A stretch of 64,000 nt of DNA from positions 372,001 to 436,000 of the forward strand of contig JAUIRK010000106.1 of NCBI GenBank assembly GCA_030549495.1. The letters run 5' to 3'. Every line of letters starts with the position of its first letter. The first letter of the stretch is position 1. Position numbers and translations under genes: made by a program. Origin of the DNA: Nectonema munidae. Taxonomy: Eukaryota > Nematomorpha > Nectonematoida > Nectonematidae. The notes below the pieces were generated by a model. That model searched no databases. It was not told the DNA's origin and saw nothing but the letters and a program-made list of their open reading frames with translations. Positions 1 to 13,000 of the stretch are shown here, piece after piece.

Positions 1-3000
1 GTTAGTCAGTGATTTAGTTAGTTAGTTTTAGCAAACAACGAGTGAGGAGTCAAATCACGCATAATTCCGTATACCATTGCATAGCTGGAATATTTCATTT
101 TGATTTGTGAGTAAGAACTTACTTCAATTTATTCCATCCCTTTCCTTCCAAAATAAGATGTTGACTTTGGACAAAGAAGATTTTTTAGGAACATTTGTCT
201 AGCATATACTCTGCCTTTAAATAGGAAGAAGGAATCTATATTAACACAAGGAAAAGCGGCTGACATGGAAAATGACATATTTGGTAGAGCGAAGGAGTTC
301 TGTATGCCAAGAGATACAATGTATTGTATGACAAATTTTTTTGCCCTTTTGTCATATTTCGAAAGCGATAAAAAATACGAAGCATATGTAAATTATAAGC
401 TACAAAATTGTGTACTTATTATGAGTAGTTATAAAAAATAAAACATTACTTCATATAAATCGGCTTATTTTCCTAGAAAAATGCATCAACTAAAGTCAAA
501 TAATATTCAGAGGTTAGAAGTGGATTTAAATTTTTTTGTAAGCAGCTCTTAATTCAGATGTGTAGGAATAGATGAATCTTTGTTAAAATGATACTTTTAA
601 ATATAGGTATCTAACTTACGCAAACCAATTCTAATGTCAATAAATCTAAAAATAAGCTCGATAAAAATAAGTTCATTTTTAGATGATCTTTTCAAAAGAT
701 ACTTTAATATGAACACACAAAATATTCTAACTCGGATAAAATGGGAAAAGAGATTTAGTAAGAAACAAGTGGTGCTTCATAAATAAACAGGCTATATTTC
801 ATCTTTGCTTTTTTACTTACGTAAAGTATATGTTCTAGCTTGATCCATCTTTATATATAGGCGCTTGCAAGTGGAAAGAAAGATATGTTGATAAAGACAA
901 AGGGAAGACCTAAAAAGGAAGTTTATAGTTAATGGCCATTTCTCTCTTCCTCTCTCTCCACTCCATTTTTATACCTACAGCGAAAACTAAAAAATCACTC
1001 TGGTGTGCTTGGTGAGCGAAGCAAGTTGGATGGGATGGAGGCATAATAACAGCTTTATCTGCTTAACGAAACCGAGATGTTAAATAAAAAAAATTACCCA
1101 CAAACTTTTCCTGTCAAAATTGTTTATGCAATAAGGTAGAAAAAATATGCAAACAAATGTTATTTGTGTCAAAATTAAATTTTAGATATAAGGTAGCCAT
1201 TTTCCCTAATTTATTACATGAAAAAATATAAGAATGTAACTTAGAACAATTTATACAGGCCATTAGCGAGAAAATATTTATAGAGGGCAAAAACATATTG
1301 ACAAGAGGTTTTTCGAAATCTGGATTTCCTATTATATATCTCTATATTAATAGTTCTTCCATCCGTCATCTGTGAATAAGACTGTGGCATGTGTTGAAAC
1401 ATGTGCAAACTCACAAAATTAGTGCTATTTTATGTAAATGTTTTCTAATTCTTTTAGAAATATTATTATTTTGAAAATTTGGTGAGAGGGGGGGGGGTGT
1501 AGGAGCCCACTCTTGCCCCTTCTTCACTCCGACCTTGAATTTACACAATAAAACTTTGAATTTGAAATAAAAGTTATATTTTGATTCCATTGAATTCTGC
1601 AATCTAAAAGTAATGTTATCCCTTTACCAACAACTGTGCTTTAAAAAGTCGTAAAATATTCTTCAAAATTTTCAATAAACTCCATGAATTTACTCAAATA
1701 TTTTAAATAGTATGAAACATATTTCTGAATATATTCTGAAATGAATATATTTGAAAAATAAATGTTATAATTATGTTGAAATTTTATTTTGAAAAAAAAC
1801 ATTAAGAATGAAAAGTTTGTTGATTTGGAAGGAGTAACCCGTTGTAAGTTTAGCTTTTAATTGTTATTTTGAAAAACGGTTAAAACCCGTTTTCACACGA
1901 GAAGATAGCAATTTAAAATGGGACTGGAATCTATTAGAGTCATCCCCAGTATCTCTATACTAGCTCAAGTACACAGTTGAAAAAGGACGATCTTAAAATG
2001 GAAAAGGACGAACTTAAAATGGAAATGGACGAACTTAAATTGGAAAAGGACGAACTTAAATTGAAAAGCGAATAGTGGGAATCGGCATAAAAACAACGAA
2101 ACTTGTATCGAGTTAGGTCTGACACACCCAAATACAATTTTTTATTTAAAAAAATAAGGATATGTAGGCGGAAAAAATGTATTTATGTTAGGGTGCAGAA
2201 ATCTCTATATCATATTTTTACAATGATTTTGTTATTTCTTTCATCGGTATTCCGTGTAAGAGTGAGCTCTGGTAAGATTAGTGTAAATTGACGAAATGAT
2301 TGTGATTTTATGTAACTATTTTCCAAAATCTATTAGAATTATAATCCTTTTGAAAAATTTAGCGGGCTCTACAGCCCCCTCTATCTCTTTCCTGCCTATG
2401 CGCCTAGATATATGCATGTTATTATTATGGGCGGAACTTCGTGTAGCTGCATTAATGCCTGTCTAGTTTTATTTTGGATTGCAATTGTATATTCAATCGA
2501 ATTTCTTTTCCCAAAAACTGCGTCAAGTTGCCTGAAAGAGTTGGAATCATAACAAAGTGAACGCTCAAGAAGTGAAAACGAGCAAGGTCTGGTAGTCACT
2601 GGAAGGATCAGAAACTTAGTAATTATAAATTCATCTCCCTAGAAAGAGTGTAGGTATGCACTGCGTTGTAATGACGTTTGATGCCAATCCATATTCCATT
2701 GCAACAAAGTTTAATTAACTTCCTACAAGAACAAATTGCTTTCTTCATTGAATACTTTTAATTAAAAGAAAAGACCCACGGATATTAAAAAAAAATCGGA
2801 GAGAGTTTATTAGTCCGAGTGGCGAAGGGCTTAATTTTAGCATTGCCATGTTTCCTTGAAAAAGACCTTGGCTCAAATGAAAGCATTGGCCTATTTCCAG
2901 GGGGCGCAAGAAAGTTATACACGTGGGAAAAATGGAGAGTCTGTTCTAGAGGAAGTTTTGTCGTATGAAGAGTTATTTATAAATAAAAAGGTATCATGAT

Positions 3001-3267
3001 GTTCTATATTTTTAGGACTCTTTTTACAAATAAAAATATGAACAATTGTATTTGGTGTTTCTCTAATAATATTTTTGAAAGGTATTTAAAAAGTAAGAAA
3101 GATTCTCGAATAAATATTTCAATACAAATTTGAAAAATAGGAAGGATAAAATTCGATAGAGCAAAAAATTTTAAGTAATTTAAGGGATATTGTAGATATC
3201 TATATTTTCTATAAGTCAGCAGCAATAATTAATCAATCAATATTTTCGAACATTGCAAGTAATGGAA
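1..3267. other. Non-coding, no gene seen
   Basis: AT-rich sequence with a short TTAG run at the very start, a C/G-rich scrap near 1485-1530 and the 21-bp repeat. No exon-like or conserved coding stretch was found. Confidence 0.5.
1980..2066. repeat. 21-bp tandem repeat, about four copies
   Basis: The unit GGACGAACTTAAAATGGAAAA is repeated in frame, so the plus strand reads a charged heptad-like EKDELKM/EKDELKL series. No larger reading frame surrounds it. Possibly a relic of a coiled-coil segment. Confidence 0.65.
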
Positions 3268-3412
3268 GGTAAAGGTACAGTGGGGTGTTTTCATCGAGAA
3301 GGCACAATTGCGCCACTTGGATTGAACTATGAGGAAAGTAGGCTTGATGGGGGATAGAACCCGAGACTTTGAGTTATCGAACCCAGTATCTAACCAGCCG
3401 TACTCACGCCCC
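3268..3412 (-). mobile_element. tRNA-derived SINE, copy 1
   Basis: Reading the minus strand: GGGGCGTGAGTACGGCTGG, GATACTGGGTTCGATAAC, a B-box-like GGGTTCTATCC, then a body GCGCAATTGTGCCTTCTCG, AAAACACCCC and the tail CTTTACCTT. Homologous along its length to the copies at 30777 and 50188. Confidence 0.75.
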
Positions 3413-4057
3413 ATAAGCCTGTTCATGTTCTTAATATGAGATTTTGGCGTTTAAAAAAAGTTAATTGGGATCAAATAGGATTGAATTTTATAATAAAAAA
3501 TTTATTTAAAAAAATATTTGCAAATAATTATTTTTATAAATTTAAAATTTTATAAAATATATTTTTAAAAAATATATATACTTTTTGGTTAATTTGTTAG
3601 TAAAAATTAGTCATTTATAATTGTTATTTAAATAGAAATCAGAAACAAATAGACGAAAATTTATTTCAACTGCCAAAGTGTCACCAAACGGATTATGATT
3701 TCTTCCATTTTAAGAAGTGACGTGGAAAGAATCACAAGAAAATACAAAAAAGATAATCTAAATAAATTTATTGAGGTAAAATATTGGTACAATAGTAATT
3801 TAAAAATTGCCACAAAAACAGAATTTCCACTATTATAAATGACAACATAATGAATAGAGGTTAAAATTTTTAAATGATTGCACAATTGTCATACTGTTAA
3901 GAATCACATTGATTAAATTAAATTTTCAGGAAAGAGGTGTTAGTGACTTAGATAAATGTAGCAGCGAGAAGATGATGATCACCAAGCCTTGCTCATTGGA
4001 TTGAAAATAAAGCAAGAAAGCATCTCTAAACATTGAGGTAAAAGACCTAAAGTATCG

Positions 4058-7000
4058 TCATTTGGCAACTTCACTTTGATGTTTCAGGCCATTTAAGGCG
4101 GGATTTAGCAAAGAATTGACGATATCTTCAGCAATCTTGGGCAGCGCATTGGAAGCATCGCCATTCATCATACTTCCTATGGTGGGTGAAAGAAACATTT
4201 CTGAGTAATACTTGATTTTAGGCTCTGTTCCACTTGTTCTGAGAGTTATTTGCACATCAAACTCTTCCAAGAAGAGGGTGATCATCTCTGACTTTGGATC
4301 TTGCGGGAGAAGACATCTACAGTCTTTTTCGGCACTATCATAACCTGTCGTTATATCCCTGATCCGTTTAATCTTATATCCAGCGCACAGAGTGGGATAT
4401 GCAGCAGTGCCATCAAAATTGCGAATCGAATTAAATAGCCTTTTAACGAGGCTGGAATCTTCGCAGATGTAATAGGAGTTGTGGAAGAATGGGTGTGCAT
4501 ACTGCTCGTATAACTTTTGCAACTGCTCCAAAATAAGAATGCCTTTTGACGAGAGATAGGAATTCAGTTGCGCTGTCAAAAATGCCGCACAGATGCCGTC
4601 CTTATCAAGCAACTCATCACTACACATGTATCCTAAAGGGGAAGCATAAAAAATCTACGAAGTATTAGCACAAAAGGCTACACTCACCAATCGCTTCTTC
4701 ATAAGCAAAGATCACTTTTTTGCCGGCTTGTCTGAGAGAGGAGGAGATATTCCCCATCCACTTGAAACCGATAAGAGTTTCAAGGTAGTTGAATCCTTCG
4801 ATGCGAGCCATTTTTTCAAAGAAATGAGAAGACACAACGGTACTGATGACGTAGACGTCGGAAGGAGGACACTTGCAATTTGGAGAAAACTCCTTCCATG
4901 TAATCCACTTCCACCAGCCCAGCAATATGCCAATTTCGTTGCCGTGAAAGATATGCCAAGATCCATCTCCTAATTTAAAATAATTGTTCAGAGTAGCAAA
5001 CACTTCTGTTACTTTTTTAAATAGCATGGCTTCATTCCGCTTGCTCGGATTTTTATCCTGATTTCTTTCCTCTGAAGAATTAGTTATGGTAGTGCTATAC
5101 GAAGCATTCTTAACATCGCTAGAATCAATAGTATCTATCACTGTATTCATAATTATGAACTCTCTCAAACTTGCGGACGTTTATTTTGGATTTTTGGGCT
5201 CCAAACAAAAAAAACTAATAAAGGCCCCAAATATCGACTTGTCATATAAACTAATTATTTTTATAAATCGGTATTCCTCTGTCTATGACTGTTACTGTAT
5301 TTTTCTGTGCGCATGTGTGTGAGTATCTCTAAATGGGTCAGTTTCTTATCTCTGACAGCGTTTGTTCTAATGGTTTGACTGGAGCATTTAAAAACACTAC
5401 ACTTTTTTGGAATAGATTATAATTTTTTAAGGTTGTAGCCACAAAAATAAAATAATAGATGGAAATGTTACGATCGCGAATCGAAGATAGGAGAAATGGA
5501 TGAATACCAAACACCTAAAATACTAGGCTATTTGCTGAAGCAAAATTAAGGCTTTACCGAGTTTGAAAGGATAAACAGGAAAAAAACAAAAATTATATTT
5601 AAATATGTTTTAAAAATGTTAGTTGGCGATGTAAAGTACGTGGCATTTTTTACGTCTATATTGATAAACGTTGGGGAAGCTCTCTAATATGAACTTCTCA
5701 CATAAATGCATATTTTGTATAAATCTGAGTCACTCTCTCTATGTCTATAAGTCTGTATTTTGTGTGAGTGTCTCTAAACGAGCGAATTTCTTATCTCTGA
5801 TGGCATATCGTCTTATTCTGAATTCATTTGAATACGCCACTTTCAAGAATCACATTTTTGAAAAGTGTCTGAATTTTAGAATTTTATCGTTGGCTTTGCA
5901 TCCAACAGATGGAAAATAGGAATGTCATGATCAGTAATCAAACCAAGGAGGCAAAGCTGCAAAAAATTTTCGATCAATGCATTCATTTTATATGAGATAT
6001 AGAAAATGATTCCTAAAGTGCGTTGAAACATGAAAGTTTTGTCATGATAAAAACGCTAATAGTAAAACAATACAATCTAAAACTCCGTGTCAACTTCGTT
6101 TTATTAAGGGAAAGAGGCGAAATTTATTTTTATTTTTTTTGCTCAAACTAGTATAACCTTCACTTGCTTTGTTCACTCTTTTACATAAATCAAAGTTTGA
6201 AAAGGCAGTATTGCTGAAAACGTTTCTTTTGCCTGACTTCAATAAAGTGTCCTCTGAATTCTTATTTATCTTCTTAAAACTGAATATTATGAAGAACGCT
6301 CTTTAAAAAATTTCTTAATGTTGATGGCATAATTAAAATGGCAAAATGAAAAAGCTTTAGGTAAATGCGTTTACGCTGTTTTTCCGCAAATGAGAGGCGA
6401 TCGGCATCAGGGTCGTTTGCTATGATGAGAGATGCATTTTGACTGTCAGCAGCTTTAATCGCTAATTCGTATACAACCCTTCCTTCCTCAGGATTCGGAA
6501 ACTTTACCGTAGGAAATTCAGGATCCGGATCTCTCTAATGAAAAAGTCAAACATGGAGTGATGACTATGTAAAAAGCATTTACTTAAATCAGGCGATTTA
6601 CTTGTTCCTCCACGACTTTGACGTTTGAATATCCCAAGGCAGAAAAGATTTTATTAGCATAAAACCAGCCAACGCCATGAAATGGAGTATATGTGATATT
6701 GACTTGCTTTGTTTTATCTAGTTCTCTGAAAATAAAATCGAATATAGTTAGGAAACATGATGTATATAAGAAAAAAATGCTTTTTAATCTCCTTAAAAGC
6801 AACCAACCATTTATGAAAAAGTAGTTGAAAATTTAAAAGTCAAAAAAATAGTACTTTAACATGCAAAATTTAAGCTATATATCAGGAATTGTGTATGTGT
6901 TAAAAATGGGCACAAAAGGTATTTTTTGAATTTTACATGGATTTCGGTCAAGGATTTTCATGGTCAAGGAATTAGATGGCATGAAATTCATCATAGTATG

Positions 7001-10000
7001 ACACAAATAATAATATAAGCGGATAACTGCTTTTCATTTAAGACTTGTGTATAACAGTGGTCGGAAACACATATATAAGGTATCTTATGGAGTCGCAGGG
7101 TTAAAAATGCTGGGAAGTTTTTGTCACCCAATGTGTGCGGTCTCTATTAGGGTTTGGGAAGTCAATAGAACAACCAAAGTTGAAGCTTATATCTAGATGC
7201 CCTTTATGGTTATTGGGTCATGTCATGGTTATAATATTCAAGTGTGCATATGTGATAGTATCGCAATAAACATGATAATATTGTGACTTGATAAAGAAAT
7301 TAATCAAGTTTTAAACTTTCTTTTGGTAGTAAAGGATTAAATATTGTACACAATACATCGAATATTACTTTGTATCTATATACTTCTTCAAAACAGCAAA
7401 AAAAAATTGTAATGCTAATAAATTGAAAAAAGTTTTAAAAAAAATGGATTTAAAAATTACTTCATATACGAATTTTCAACTTAGGTACGAGCCCAAAGAT
7501 CTATCTAAGAATTTTTTTATTTAACTCGAGGTCTTATTCCAGAGCAATAACCCATTTTAAACAAATGTTCGCAAAGGGAACGCAAATGAATGAATTCCTA
7601 AAGTAATGTGCTTTATTCGGTCATAAATGAGTCAATGGTTGTTTTTACTAAAAAGAGTCTCACATAATATTTTTCTAATCAACTCGAAAGAACCCACAGA
7701 AAGAAACATTTATATATAAAACGCATACTCAATTTACATGTATATTTCTAAAAGAGTCAAAACTATAAATTAAATGACAAAAATGGAAAATATTTTTTAA
7801 GGAGGTGAAATTCAATGCCATTTATCGAAAAAATGTGTAAAAATAGTAGAACTATTTGAGTTTGTTCTATCCCAGAGAAACTTATCAGATCTATAGTAAC
7901 ATGATGAGTTTACGGCATATATCCGTTCTTCGGATTTGTACTAAATCATCCATCTTGCGAGGGTTGGTAATATTCTCTAATATAGCCCTAACTTTATATT
8001 TTACATTTTTTGGTAAGAAAATTTTTAGTTTTCGCTTGCATAATACAAGGTTTTTCAAATATATCTTGTCCTAATTTTCTTCTTCTCGCTTGATTTATCA
8101 ATACATTAAAACTATTGTATTGAAGGATATTGAATTATAGGATTTAGACGACGAAACATCGGATGTCATTTTTTATTTTTATAAAAGAACTTGTAATAAA
8201 AACTCAAGTTGATTATGAAGTGAAAGACATAATCAATTAACGATAACCAAAGAACACAAGCCTTCAAAATACGTTTCGTTAATGTAAAAAATAATCAGTT
8301 AATAGGATAAGGATAACGAAAAATTAACGTAAATATCGTTATTTTCACAAATCTACCGTATAGTTTGTATGTTAAGTTAACCCTTTCGTGAGCAGAAAAA
8401 TCAGACGATATTTATTAAAAAGCAGAAGATTCATATACAAAACTATTTGAAAAAGCAGACGAAGCTAAAATTGTTTATGTATCATATATGATACACTGGT
8501 CACGAAAGGGTAAAGTTATTATAATGAAAAATAAAAGTTTTTAAATTTCTAAATCATAAACGGCAATATTATTATACTATTATAAATAAAGCTCGTTTGA
8601 TTTTCATGAACATAATTGACTAAATTTGTCTGTCCCTTTTCAAAATTACTGTATAAACGAAAGATTTGACTTTCAAAAATTCATCATAATTTAGAGTTTT
8701 CAAATATCAATAAAAGTAATGAAAATATTGAAATATCAAAATACACCAATGTTCCGTATTTAACAAGGTAAAATAATTTATTTTTACGTTAAGCTTAAAT
8801 ATTTTTAGAAAAAAATTTCAATACAAAAAGTAAAAAAAGAATTGTCAATCATGTAGTAGAAAATATTCTTTAGAAATAAAGAAAAAACAAAATATAATTT
8901 AAAAATGAGAGAAAGAAGATAGGAGCTTCACGTCCATGATATCACTATGAATTTATTCGCAATATCGATTGAAGATATGGTTGTGATACGAAGGAGAGAG
9001 TTGTTGTTGTTGGCCTCCACTGGCAGAAATCTTGTTATCACTATACCAGTGGCGACCAAGCCGCTTTGGTTGGAACCAGGAGAGATGTGTGCGTATGTAT
9101 ATGTGTATATATAGATTAGTAAGTTTTTTAATATCTAAATCTGGGTATAATGTTAGTATATAGGGATATGGGATTTAATGATGTATTGTGACATCATAAA
9201 AGGAGACATAGAAGTAAACCCAGGGCCAAGTCCACAAAACTTCATCTGGCATTAAATGTAAGCATACATCGACACACTGGATTCATCTAAAATGCTTACA
9301 AATCGTGCAAGATTAATTGGACTTGCGCAAATCACTCCCACATTTCTTCACCTTCTCAGAATTAATTTAGGAAGAAGACGGTCACTGGATGAAAACATTG
9401 ATTATCCTATCTAAGCGGAGAAAAAGAAAGAATGAATCATCAAATGAATTAATCACTGAAAGAAAGACATAGACATAGTATGAAAATTGCGGCAAGTATG
9501 AAAGAGTCTGTTGGTTTCTCAACTTACAACAAAAATGCGCTTACAAATTTTAATGCCAATATATAAAATTTTGATGGAGCTCTTACAATTTTTTCCTGCA
9601 GCTACAAAATTTAGTTAGAGACCTGAAGCTCTGGAAATTCCATGTGTATAATAATGTGAGGTAAACTTATGCGAAACGATTGACATAATTGACAACAAAT
9701 CATGGAATCAAAAGTGTAGCTAGACTAAGCAAAGCCATTATTGGTTTTGCCAGTTAAAAACACTTGCCTCAATATCTACAACGAGTAAACATGGGAATAT
9801 CATTTTCAAAAGAATTCATTAGCATGGAAAAAGTGGAGGAAAAATATTTCTGAGAGCTTTTGAAATTGATGATAATAAAATGAAAAGATGGAACCGTGTA
9901 TTTTCGAGATGTGGTAATGCTAGGCTTCTGACATACACTTCATAGGCATGCATTATTTCATCAAGGGGATCTTTGAAATGGGGATTTGAGTAAGAACAAG

Positions 10001-13000
10001 CTTCTGTGTTCCATGAAGAAGGATACGGCTTTTGACTTTCAAGTATGCATTTGGAGATTTCCTTATCCATCGGGGACATGATCTTAATAAGAGTAAAATG
10101 CTATAAATGTGATAGAAGATAGGACACCGGTTTGGGTTAAAAACATTGACACTTTAACACAACCTTTTTATAATGTTTTGTGCATTATGACATGTTGAAA
10201 AAGTTTTTAAATACTACGCGTTTTTCAAATTTATACTAGCTTGGGTGAACTTTTCTTCTAATATTGAATATATAAATAAAGTTGTAAAATAAAATTTGTT
10301 AAAACTAAAAGAAATAGCTGAGTGATTGACGCATTTTGAGTATGTCTATTTACTTCAATTTTAATACACCACTTGCATTCGTTTTACAAAACGTTGTATT
10401 AAAATTCGTTCCAAATGTTGAAAATAATTCGTTTTTAAATCCCTTCTTCGATATCTTATTTATATTTTGAATAAAAATTTTCCTTTGCATTTTTACAATA
10501 AAATTTATAACAATTCTTCCTTTTGCTTAAATTGACGCTTGGATCGTTCTCATGTTTCAGAAATGTCGCCATTTTGGATTAGAATGGTATCCTACTCGAA
10601 ATCGCTGCTCCCTTGAAAATCTAAGATAGTCACAACATTAGTACAGATACTAACATTTAGAAGTGATGCATGCGTCAATCCTAGAAACTGGAAGCATATA
10701 GTATGCTGAATCTTTGATTACAAATACCAAATATATTCACATTAGTGTAAGTAAATAGAAGTACGAAGCAAAAGATCAAATTAAAAATGGCGCAAATATT
10801 TTCCAACATGAATATAGGCCAACGAAAGCGCTTTTCTATTAATTTATTCGTCGCATTTATAAAGTAGGAAATACTTGTGCACCAACTTTGGAATACAGTT
10901 TGTAGCCATTGTACTCTTTGGGATTATGAGAGGCAGTTATCATGATTCCAACACAGCAACCATAATGAGTGACAGCAAAGGGCTTAAAATACAAAAAAGA
11001 TTCGTGAGGAAGTGTTTTAAGTCACTAAGCGTGTAATATTTTCTTTGAAAGCCGTTGAAAATTTTCTGTAACATTATGATAGTTCTTTGCCTAACACGGT
11101 TACAATGGAAATCTTGTGGACAAAATTTAACCAAGTTTAGGAGATGGGAATGAAGATTACAGTTATGCTGCATTGATGCCCCATTTTCGCATTTAAAACG
11201 ATGAACTTTTTCTAAAACGCATAAAAATGCTTTTCATTTTTTCTTCCAATTTTTAAAAAAATTTCCTACCATACACCAAAGAAGATGTAAAACATGCAAC
11301 CGTTTATATTTTTTATTTGTAAACGAATTTTTTTATGCAAAAATTTCCAAATTTTTCGTCTGGATGGACATACAAATTGGATAGTAAAAAAATTATAAAA
11401 GATAGCCTTGAAATATAGAGAAAAAATGGATGAAAAAAATTTTAAAGTAAAATCATGAACGCGTTTTATATATTGCGATAAAGGTAAGCGTGCTAATTGC
11501 TCAAGTATAAAAAAGTTAAAACTCAGTTCTTCGATCCGAACATTAAAAAATTTGAAATATGCTTATTTTTCATGCAACCAACCAACGGAGATGCAGGAAA
11601 TTTTTTTTTCCAGAAAAATTGCTTTAATAGAGTAGCAGACCCAGTGGATAGTAACATCATAGACTTTAATAGTAATTGAATAATGGTTTGCTATACTTTG
11701 TATCCCTTTTAGCATACTAATACACCTATATTATTCAGTTAAAGGCGCTTCGAAGTGCTGTTACAATTTTTAATGGGTAGTGAAATAATCATTCATCATC
11801 ACTGCACTCATCTATTGTTTTTGAAAATGAACGGAGAAAAGTAAGATAAGTCAACTTATTGCAAAAGGAAAAAAAATTAAACTTTGAGAAAGTGTTCTTC
11901 ATTTATGCCAATATATTTGATGAATAAATTATCATCAAAAACGTTCAATACACTTATAACAAGTTTTTATAATAATAGGTTTAATTATTATTATTAAAAG
12001 AATGTGGAGAGGCTCTTCTTCAGTCGAAGATAACTTTTTACAAAATGGAGTCTGAAAAAATAAAGGTTTAAAAGGGGGCTTAAAAAGCGATTAAAAAACA
12101 CATGCTTCAACCCACGTTAATCCTGATATAAAGTTTTTGGCAAAATATATGAGTTATATTGGTAATATTTCGGTAATTATATTAACTTTGTAAAATTTAA
12201 AAGCAAACTTATTTGTTTTTCACAATCCGGTTAATTTCACTATTCCAATAGTTTTTTTAAATCCTCTGTTCGGATTAACAACGTTTGACTGTATATAGTT
12301 TATGATAGCCAGGTTAAAAAATTTAGAGCTATTGAAGAACAGGAGTTCCAATTGAGCCTTGATCCCAATAGTGGTCGCAGTTTTGGCTTTTTGAAAAATA
12401 ATCGCCACATATGTAAAAATGGAAGAAAAGAAATGCAATTATTTATTTTTATCATATCAAACAAATCACGAATTATTTTCAATCAAATTGTTAGACAATT
12501 GAAAAAAGCAATATAATTATTATTATACGAAGAAATCAAATTATCAATTATTTTAGTTAATTAGTCTGAAAGATCAAAATATTTAAAAGAAAAGCTAGTA
12601 AAAGGCATTATAAATAATCGATTATCAGAGTAAACATTTTGAAAAGCAAGCATAAATTATTTCACTACACCCTTTTTCCCTTTGTTGTTTGAACCAAACT
12701 TCCAAAATTTAGACTCTGGATATACCATCGTTTTCATTTATCCTTGTTTTTAATGCGAGATATTGTTGCCATACCCATACCATAGTTTTCTTTAACGGAT
12801 TGAATACGCAACACTCTTCTTAATTTCACCCATAATCTGTCATATATCTCCAACTGGTAATCACTTATGCATACGCTTTAAATTCATCCTGTTTCTTTCG
12901 TGGATAATAACAAATTACAGCAAAAAAAAATACAGAAATAAAGAATCGAAATAACGAAACAAGAATAAGGGAATAACGAAAGGTCGAAGCTTCACTCGAA

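Noticed and set aside
4970-5168. N-terminal extension of the PGM2 exon (about 65 residues)
   Set aside because: A strong acceptor at 4970 gives phase and family alignment ([15 protein letters not shown]); the extension has no counterpart in PGM2.
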